Shown here one piece after another: positions 31,319 through 36,808 of a stretch of DNA of 36,808 nucleotides. Origin of the DNA: DASZOC01 sp035550975 (lineage in GTDB: Bacteria; Actinomycetota; CADDZG01; WHSQ01); NCBI GenBank assembly GCA_035550975.1, contig DASZOC010000051.1, positions 1-36,808 of the forward strand, written 5' to 3'. How positions within the stretch are numbered: position 1 is the stretch's first letter; every line of letters starts with the position of its first letter. Position numbers and translations under genes: made by a program. The notes beneath the pieces were generated by a model that was given only the letters and a program-made list of their open reading frames with translations, was not told where the DNA came from and ran no database searches.

Positions 31319-32577
31319 CCCGGGCTCGGCAGGGACGTCGGACGCTGGGTCCGCAAGAAGGCGATCACGATCAACCCTCCTCCTAATAGGTAGGCCACGA
31401 GGGACGCCCAAGCCGCGCCTTCGGCACCGAAGCGAGGGATCAGCGTCACGTCTAACGTCGCTATCACCGCCAGCGTAACGACCGCGACCCACGCAGCCAG
31501 GGCTTGACGGCGTCGCGCCGCGAGCTCGGCGGTCAGCACTCGGCGAAGGCCCATACCGATCATCGCGACCGACAGGATCCGTAGTGGCAGGACGGATGCT
31601 TCGAATCCGGGACCGAACAGCGCCCGAACGACCCACGGGGCGAGCACGATCATCGCTACGGCGCCGACGGACGAGATGGCGGTCGCCGTAACTGCCGCTC
31701 TGACTGCCAGGACTGTCGAGTCATCCGAAGCAGCGCTGGTGGAAAGGAGCACCATCGCCACCGATGCCGGCACGTACAACAAGACTTCTGCGAGGTTGAT
31801 CGCGACCGCATATATGCCGAGCTCTATCGTCCCCACCGTCGCGGCAAGGATGAGCGAATCGAGCCTGAACGTAGCGACGTCGGCAAGATTGCCGCCGTGC
31901 GCCGGTAACCCATAGCGAAGCAGCTCACGGACAGAAAGCACCATCTGCGATGGCCGGACGAGACCGAACGCCCGAACAGACATCACGACGGCGTATACCG
32001 CGCCGACGATTTGGCCGATGATCCACGCTGCGACCGCGCTCGTCGCCACCGAGAGTTGCGCCATGGATACGAAGAAGATGACGACGCTGATCGCCGGCAT
32101 GATCACGCGGATCATGTTGGCCGCGCCTTCTCGACCACAGCCTACGAGCAATGCTCCCAGAACGTACTGAACGGTCATCACAGGCGTCATCGTGAGAGCG
32201 GAGGCAACGAGGCGACCGGAGATGCCGTCCGGCACCCAGCCTGGAACCACCTGGAAGAGCAGCCATGCCCCGCCGGCGAACACGACCCCCGTCGAGGCCC
32301 CGACGACGAGAGATGCCGTCACGAGTGAAGATCGGGTCTCCTGCCTGCCGGCATGGAAGAGATTCGTCACTTCGATGCCCAAAGTCGCCGCGAAGGAAAG
32401 AAGCGTAGGAAGCGCGACGAGGAACGCGAGCTTGCCCCGGGCCTCGGCGCCCCCGATGCGCGCGACCAGAGTGACGAATACGAAGGAAAGGAAGGCTGCT
32501 CCTGCCGTGGCAGTGGCGATCGAAGCCGAGGCGCTTCCCAGGCGCTTTACCTCTAGGTCCGTGCTACTCATGAGCAT
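31315..32577 (-). CDS. Wzx-like polysaccharide flippase
   Basis: A 420-residue integral membrane protein of the MATE/MVF-like polysaccharide transporter family, with about 12 transmembrane helices. It would move undecaprenyl-linked oligosaccharide across the membrane for polymerisation. The first helices read ATATAGAAFLSFVFVTLVARIGGAEARGKLAFLVALPTLLSF. The cytoplasmic loop LLRYGLPAHGGNLADVATFRLDSLIL is typical for Wzx of this group. Two nearby ATG codons, 32577 and 32571, are possible starts. Earlier in-frame codons run into the c-di-GMP riboswitch region and are not protein-like. It is coupled to the GT4 gene and diverges from the riboswitch-controlled gene. Confidence 0.9.
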   Translation of the reverse strand: MLMSSTDLEVKRLGSASASIATATAGAAFLSFVFVTLVARIGGAEARGKLAFLVALPTLLSFAATLGIEVTNLFHAGRQETRSSLVTASLVVGASTGVVFAGGAWLLFQVVPGWVPDGISGRLVASALTMTPVMTVQYVLGALLVGCGREGAANMIRVIMPAISVVIFFVSMAQLSVATSAVAAWIIGQIVGAVYAVVMSVRAFGLVRPSQMVLSVRELLRYGLPAHGGNLADVATFRLDSLILAATVGTIELGIYAVAINLAEVLLYVPASVAMVLLSTSAASDDSTVLAVRAAVTATAISSVGAVAMIVLAPWVVRALFGPGFEASVLPLRILSVAMIGMGLRRVLTAELAARRRQALAAWVAVVTLAVIATLDVTLIPRFGAEGAAWASLVAYLLGGGLIVIAFLRTQRPTSLPSPG

Positions 32578-32655
32578 CCGATGGAACCATCGCCCAACCG
32601 TAACCAGGATCGTCGATCGCCGAACTAAAGACCTCTGCCGCCGACGACGATGATT

Positions 32656-32751
32656 GGAAAGTCCAACGAAAAGGCAAACCTGCCGTAACGCAGGCACGCA
32701 AAGCCAGGGACCCGTCTTGACGCCGGGTTGCCCAGCTACCGAATTGGAGGG
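32656..32751 (+). ncRNA. c-di-GMP-I (GEMM-I) riboswitch overlapping the Shine-Dalgarno
   Basis: The core matches GEMM-I: AGGCAAACC (32672-32680), a P2 hairpin CCTGC/GCAGG with a GTAA-containing loop, ACGCAAAGCC (32695-32704), a P3 arm with ACCCG/CGGGT, and GCTACCG (32735-32741). P1 can form between TCCAA (32662-32666) and TTGGA (32744-32748). The P1 3' strand overlaps the Shine-Dalgarno GGAGGG (32746-32751) of the gene starting at 32756, so ligand binding would be expected to hide the ribosome site (OFF switch). The aptamer identity is from motif match; the direction of control is inference. Confidence 0.9.
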
Positions 32752-32755
32752 CATC

Positions 32756-33742
32756 GTGTTGTCGGATCGCCAGCGGGTGATGGCTGTGGGCTTGATCCTG
32801 GCGCTGCTAGGGATGTCTGCCCCGGCGAACGCGGGAACCGAAAGCTCCACCTTCGTACGGGGGGTGTACGGGCGTGATGCCAGCGGTTCGGGCGTGACTC
32901 AGATCAGCACAACCGGTTTCAACGCCGTGACGGTTCAGCCGTGGGGCGAACACCTCGATCAGCTCTCGGATCAGGGTCTTCACGGTGTCGTGTGGCTGTT
33001 CGGGTACAACAACGAGACCTGCGCGTTCGAGCGTGATGACGCGTGGGTTCAAGAGATCGTCCGTGACATCGCCGGTCATCCCGCGATCCTTGCGTACAAC
33101 ATCGCAGATGAGCCGAACGCATACCAGTGCCCGACCTCACCCACCCAGGTGGCAGAGCGCGCGGCTCTCGTCAAGGGCCTCGACCCTTCGAAGCCGACCT
33201 ATACGGTGGTCGCCGCATGGGACGGACGCGAAGGATTCCCGTATCAACACTTCGCGGGTACCACCGAGATCATGGGCCTCGATGTCTACCCGTGTGCGTA
33301 TTCCCTACCCGAGTGCAAGTACGAGGACATCGATCGAGCGATCGCCGAAGCGGACTCCGACGGCGTAGATCGCTACTGGGCGATCCTGCAGGATTTCCAC
33401 GACGGATGGTACCGAGACCCGTCGGCCGCCGAGCTGCAGGCTCAGTTCGACCGTTGGGCACGTTCACGGATGGAGGGATATTTCGTCTATCACTGGGAGG
33501 TCGGAGATATCGGCTCGAAAACTGATCACATGGCGGTACTCGCGGCGAACAACAGCCGCGCATTCGGCCCCCCTGGCGTACCGGCTCCTACCGCCTCAGC
33601 TCCCTCCCCCTCACCTTCGCTCGCAGAGACGGTCGCCCCGGTCAAGAAGGTAGCCGGACCCGGTCGCAAGAGGCTAGGCAAGAAGTCGCTCAGGCATCGT
33701 CGGACGCGGCGGTATGTGGCCCGCGCGATCGGCGCCGTCTAG
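32756..33742 (+). CDS. Secreted TIM-barrel glycoside hydrolase-like protein
   Basis: A 328-residue exported protein under a c-di-GMP riboswitch. GTG 32756 has GGAGGG 4 nt upstream; residues 1-26 form a Sec signal peptide ending APANA. The catalytic-type region has HPAILAYNIADEPN with Glu119, a typical acid/base position for TIM-barrel hydrolases, and YHWEVGD with Glu248 as possible nucleophile; GLDVYPCAYSLPECKYEDIDRAIAEA lies between. I cannot assign a GH family number. A Pro/Ser/Ala linker (about 280-300) is followed by a strongly basic tail (KKVAGPGRKRLGKKSLRHRRTRRYVARA), which could bind anionic polymer or wall. Role: trimming or release of the exopolysaccharide is likely but inferred. Its 3' end overlaps the convergent ligase gene by 69 nt. 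Confidence 0.82.
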   Translation: MLSDRQRVMAVGLILALLGMSAPANAGTESSTFVRGVYGRDASGSGVTQISTTGFNAVTVQPWGEHLDQLSDQGLHGVVWLFGYNNETCAFERDDAWVQEIVRDIAGHPAILAYNIADEPNAYQCPTSPTQVAERAALVKGLDPSKPTYTVVAAWDGREGFPYQHFAGTTEIMGLDVYPCAYSLPECKYEDIDRAIAEADSDGVDRYWAILQDFHDGWYRDPSAAELQAQFDRWARSRMEGYFVYHWEVGDIGSKTDHMAVLAANNSRAFGPPGVPAPTASAPSPSPSLAETVAPVKKVAGPGRKRLGKKSLRHRRTRRYVARAIGAV

Positions 33743-35047
33743 GTAGTTGCCTCTTCGCCGCTCACGCAGTCCGAGCGCCGTGATCAGCGCGAACAGCATC
33801 CACACGTGACGGAAATGCAGCGTCTCCAGGCTGATCCCGGCGAGAATCACGGCAACCATCGCTCCCACCAGGGCAGAAGGTCGCCAGCCGGACCGCCGCA
33901 GCGCCGTGTCCGTCCCCACCTGTAGAGCGCGCCGCGTCATCACCACGAAGAGAGCGATGACGCCCGCGCCTCCGAGCAACCCTCGTTCGATGAACCCGGC
34001 GATGAAGTCGTTGTGTATCTCCCCGGACGTCGGGAACCCACGTTCTCTGAGGGCCATGTCGCTGGTCGATGCACCGATCCCCAGGATGATGTCGTCGCCG
34101 AAGGTCATAAGAGCATCCCGCCACCGGAGCACGCGAAGGCTAAGGCTCGTGTTACTGCGACCGAGCGATCCCGCGAAGACGTCACTATTGCTGATCAGCT
34201 CTGTCGTATCCTGCGGACCACTGAAGTAGTCACGCGGCACGAAAGCAACGATCACGGTCGCGATACCCACGAGAACTAGGATCGCGGCTACCGCGGCTCC
34301 CCTCCTCACGACTGAAGCAACTATGACGCCGACGACGCACCCCGCCACCAGGGTGACGAGAGCCGTGATCGAGTGCGTGTGATAGATCGCCAGCACGAAA
34401 GCGAGTGTGGCTAGGAGCTTCCAGCGCCGGTGTGTCGGGATCGGTGATGCCCACAGCACGAAGAGCGATACCACGAGGTAGTTGCCGGCCATGTTCGGGT
34501 CACGGAACATCGCCATCACACGACCGTATTCGGTGGCCATGGGCCATCCGAAGACGTAAGGGATGGTAGGGAACGTCACGCCTACGGCGATCACGAGCAA
34601 CGCGATCGCAGTAGCTGTGAGGTTCCACGTCGCGAGCACAAGGCGAGGAAGGCGGTCCGAACCATCCAGGAGGATGAGGTTCACCGCCGCCAAGAACCAT
34701 AGGTAGATATAGAGATCCTGCAGCACGACCGCGCCCGCCTCTACCGGAGCGACCGATCGTGTCACTGCGAGGGTTCCGCCGAGCACGATCAAGAGGTAGC
34801 TCCCCCCCAGCGGAACTTCGACTCGCACTCGTCGCGCCCACAAGACCGCCACCGCGACGGCCAAGAACAGCAACATGGCCGCGTCCGCAGGAACGCTGTT
34901 CCCCGGCCCCCGCGGGAGCAGGACCGGCAGGGCGATGACGATCACAACGAGCAGCAGAACCGCCAGCGAAGGAACCTGCGGCCGCCCTCGCGATCCCACA
35001 GGTGCGAGCGTCGGCCTCTGAAGACCTGCCGCCTGCGCGTCATCCAT
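33674..35047 (-). CDS. O-antigen ligase/polymerase-like (Wzy_C) membrane protein
   Basis: A 457-residue protein with about 11-12 transmembrane helices and a large outer loop between about 270 and 345. The loop ends in FPTSGEIHNDFIAGFIERGLLG, the H-N-D signature (His345) of O-antigen ligase/Wzy-type enzymes, with the arginine-rich LSLRVLRWRDAL before it. It would polymerise or ligate EPS repeat units on the outer face. ATG 35047 is preceded by TAATTT at leaderless spacing. The C-terminal 30 residues after the last helix (RERRRGNYLDGADRAGHIPP) are encoded in DNA that also encodes the tail of the opposite gene. Confidence 0.9.
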   Translation of the reverse strand: MDDAQAAGLQRPTLAPVGSRGRPQVPSLAVLLLVVIVIALPVLLPRGPGNSVPADAAMLLFLAVAVAVLWARRVRVEVPLGGSYLLIVLGGTLAVTRSVAPVEAGAVVLQDLYIYLWFLAAVNLILLDGSDRLPRLVLATWNLTATAIALLVIAVGVTFPTIPYVFGWPMATEYGRVMAMFRDPNMAGNYLVVSLFVLWASPIPTHRRWKLLATLAFVLAIYHTHSITALVTLVAGCVVGVIVASVVRRGAAVAAILVLVGIATVIVAFVPRDYFSGPQDTTELISNSDVFAGSLGRSNTSLSLRVLRWRDALMTFGDDIILGIGASTSDMALRERGFPTSGEIHNDFIAGFIERGLLGGAGVIALFVVMTRRALQVGTDTALRRSGWRPSALVGAMVAVILAGISLETLHFRHVWMLFALITALGLRERRRGNYLDGADRAGHIPPRPTMPERLLA

Positions 35048-35250
35048 CGGCCCAAATTATCCGGTCGCCGTAGCCCGCGACGAGAGGCCTCTACGTCATG
35101 TGTCGTACAGCAGTACGGTGCGGGGGAGGCTCTTCACCCCCGATCCGACCCCGGCAACTCATCGCTACGCCGTGCTGCGTATCGTCCGCGACCCCGTCGC
35201 GGCGTATCATTCAGCCGTCCGGCCGGCCCCCATCAGAGAGGCACGAATCG
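35048..35250. other. Divergent intergenic region with hairpins
   Basis: 203 bp between the ligase and the LPFTG protein. On the plus strand I see CGTAC-AGCA-GTACG, GGGGG-N10-CCCCC and CGCGAC-CCC-GTCGCG hairpins, then TATCAT, a possible -10, about 40 nt before the ATG at 35251. No known riboswitch was recognised. Confidence 0.4.
35054..35059 (-). promoter_or_regulatory. Candidate leaderless -10 box for the ligase gene
   Basis: TAATTT on the minus strand followed by exactly 6 nt (GGGCCG) and the ATG at 35047. No Shine-Dalgarno. Good match to TANNNT-N6-start. Confidence 0.55.
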
Positions 35251-35598
35251 ATGAAGCCACCCTCGTCACGCCTAGCACTGCGGCTGAGCGTGCTCTCGTT
35301 GATGGTGTTGCTCGTGTTCCTCATAGGCGGGTCCGCCTTCGCGCAGCGTAGGTACCCACCCGGGCCGCCGGCGGTCCTGCCGACGCTGATCACCAGGACC
35401 GTCGAACCGAAGCCGACCGATGACGGGACGACGGTTGCCGGGACCAGGTTCCATGCGAGTCCCGAGACGGAGCAGGCCGCCGAGAGCGAAGTGCTTCCGT
35501 TCACGGGTGCGGACGTGACGCTGTTCGCGTTGGGAGGCGCCGCCGCCGTTGCAGCAGGCACGACGCTGCTCCGCATCGGGCGCCGCCGCAACCGCTAG
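35251..35598 (+). CDS. Small LPFTG wall-anchored protein
   Basis: A 115-residue exported protein. A Sec signal (LRLSVLSLMVLLVFLIGG) ends at AFA before Gln32. The mature part is short and Pro/Thr-rich without a recognised domain. The C-terminus has LPFTG (82-86), a hydrophobic Ala/Gly helix and the basic tail RIGRRRNR, a complete sortase sorting signal. It is thus probably a small surface-anchored protein; function unknown. The ATG at 35251 has AGAGAGG upstream; the in-frame region before it is not protein-like. Its TAG stop shares the palindrome CTAG with the stop of the convergent DUF4012 gene. Confidence 0.8.
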   Translation: MKPPSSRLALRLSVLSLMVLLVFLIGGSAFAQRRYPPGPPAVLPTLITRTVEPKPTDDGTTVAGTRFHASPETEQAAESEVLPFTGADVTLFALGGAAAVAAGTTLLRIGRRRNR

Positions 35599-36808
35599 AA
35601 CACTGGCTCTCTCCAGAACCGAACCAGCCGGTCCCAGACGGCGGGGATCCCGCGGCGCCCGGAGGGCTGCGCATCGATGCGCAAGGGTGAATCGAGAACG
35701 CCTTCGTAAACGACCTCGTTGCCGGCGCGGTCTCCCGGCCCGTCGAAGGCCCAGCGCCGGGGTGCCTGGAGCCGGACGGCGACGGTCGCGTCACGAGCGA
35801 GCGGTTGCGGCGAGATCGTGATGCTGTAGCTCCTCTCGATCGGCAGGCGGTACGACCAGCTTGCTCGCGCCACCTCTCCCTGCGGGATCGTCAGCTCGAG
35901 GCCTGCCACGAAGTGGCCTGCTTGTTCGGCGGCGAATACAGGCGCCGGCACACCGTCGATCTCGATCGACGTGACGTCGGCATCTGCGGGGAGGTATATC
36001 TCGGCGAACGTATGAGCCCGGCCGTAGGGCCGCCCCGCCACATAACGCGTCAGATGGTCCGGAACCAGATTCTCGAATGTCGCCGAGCCCGAGCAATCCG
36101 CGTAGGCCGGCTCGATGCGACAGGAGTGCTCGACATGTCGCTGGATCCAGTAGTCGAGCTTGTCTCCCCCCGAGTTCTGAGTTGCGACCAGCAGATGATC
36201 CGACTCCGGTTCCTCCAGATCTCCGGTCACGCCGGCCGCTTCGAGGAGCGCTCGTTCTTCCTCGTGCAAGGGAACGATCCGGATGTGTCCCGCGCGGGCC
36301 GACCGGATAGCAGCGAGCAAGTCATCCTCCGTCCGCAACCCGCCGGAAAGTATCTCGCTGAACGCCCGCTCCCCTAGCTCGATCAGAACGTCGCGACGAG
36401 GTCCCTGGCCGCCTAGCCGCTCGTACGCGCCCGCATAGACGAAATCTGCCAGCGAATGTCGATCGACGGTTGTCGCTGCGACCGGTACCCGTATCTCCGC
36501 CCGTTCCGGCAACAGCGCCGCGATCCCACGTGGATCGATGATGATGACGCCGTGGGTCTCGGTCCCCATGACCGCGCGATACAGACGACGGGCCACGAGA
36601 GCGACATCCGGGACATCGGGTGAGAAGGTCGTGTTGGTCCAGAACGTCGTGTCGGCATCGAACTGGCCGAACCGTTCGCTGAACTCTGCCGGCGCAGGGA
36701 CCCTCTCGTAGGGCTTCTTACCGCGCAGCGATACCGTGTGTCGGAACTGGCCAAGCGTGAGCTTGCCCCCGTCTGCCACGATCGTTCCCGCTCCCGACGG
36801 GATCCCGC
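35595..36808 (-). CDS. DUF4012 domain protein, 5' end outside window
   Basis: The frame is open to the window edge, so at least 404 residues of C-terminal sequence are present. It begins within GIPSGAGTIVADGGKLTLGQF, which resembles the middle of DUF4012 proteins, and continues with ETHGVIIIDPRGIAALL, DFVYAGAYERLGGQGPRRDVLIELGERAFSEIL, and later a beta-sandwich-like part (NSGGDKLDYWIQRHVEHSC, HTFAEIYLPADADVTSIEIDG). DUF4012 proteins are common in actinobacterial and chloroflexal surface-polysaccharide loci and usually have an N-terminal membrane anchor, not visible here. The molecular role is unknown; by position it belongs to the EPS island. Confidence 0.8.
   Translation of the reverse strand, partial: GIPSGAGTIVADGGKLTLGQFRHTVSLRGKKPYERVPAPAEFSERFGQFDADTTFWTNTTFSPDVPDVALVARRLYRAVMGTETHGVIIIDPRGIAALLPERAEIRVPVAATTVDRHSLADFVYAGAYERLGGQGPRRDVLIELGERAFSEILSGGLRTEDDLLAAIRSARAGHIRIVPLHEEERALLEAAGVTGDLEEPESDHLLVATQNSGGDKLDYWIQRHVEHSCRIEPAYADCSGSATFENLVPDHLTRYVAGRPYGRAHTFAEIYLPADADVTSIEIDGVPAPVFAAEQAGHFVAGLELTIPQGEVARASWSYRLPIERSYSITISPQPLARDATVAVRLQAPRRWAFDGPGDRAGNEVVYEGVLDSPLRIDAQPSGRRGIPAVWDRLVRFWREPVF

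Noticed and set aside
35098..35250. Riboswitch upstream of the LPFTG gene
   Set aside because: Hairpins are present, but they do not match any riboswitch consensus I know.
1..36808. tRNA, rRNA, CRISPR arrays, insertion sequences or attachment sites
   Set aside because: None was seen: no cloverleaf, no spaced direct repeats, no transposase or integrase, no terminal inverted repeats.

Overview
This is a high-GC window with compact, mostly operonic gene order. Several features point to an uncultivated or poorly studied member of the Actinomycetota: a coproporphyrin-type haem operon ending in hemQ; a mycothiol-isomerase-like (MDMPI) protein; a 13E12/DUF222 HNH endonuclease behind an actinobacterial-type LexA box; an LAxTG (class E sortase type) anchor; and many candidate leaderless starts preceded by a -10 of the form (T)ANNNT about 6 nt upstream. 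The species cannot be named from the sequence alone.

Left part (1-20,980) is mainly housekeeping. On the minus strand lie glmM, a glmS ribozyme, glmS and the 5' part of nnrE, that is UDP-GlcNAc precursor supply plus NAD(P)HX repair. Divergently on the plus strand run hemE-hemH-hemY-hemQ, with overlapping starts and stops, the late steps of haem synthesis. hemE has no ATG/GTG/TTG start in the right place and appears to begin at an AUC codon behind a good Shine-Dalgarno. Then come a small membrane protein, an SOS-controlled HNH endonuclease, an MDMPI protein, a secreted LVIVD-repeat surface protein, a three-gene ABC exporter behind a BlaI/MecI-like dyad, aconitase and an AlkX/YcaQ-type DNA glycosylase.

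Right part (21,000-36,808) is an exopolysaccharide/cell-surface island: sugar transferase, PqqD-like protein, fused Wzz/BY-kinase, a nucleotidyltransferase-glycosyltransferase fusion, a Tat-exported protein with 12 cysteines, two HPr-kinase-related proteins, two LuxR-type regulators without receiver phospho-acceptors, a GT4 glycosyltransferase, a Wzx-like flippase, a c-di-GMP-I riboswitch controlling a secreted TIM-barrel hydrolase-like protein, an O-antigen-ligase-like polymerase, an LPFTG surface protein and a DUF4012 protein cut by the window edge. PqqD, HprK-like and NTP_transf_5 proteins are known to co-occur in peptide/EPS-linked systems. Here they come with a Cys-rich Tat substrate, a kinase/pseudokinase pair, and an in-frame UGA near the 5' end of both kinase genes. 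This cluster is the best candidate for an undescribed system.
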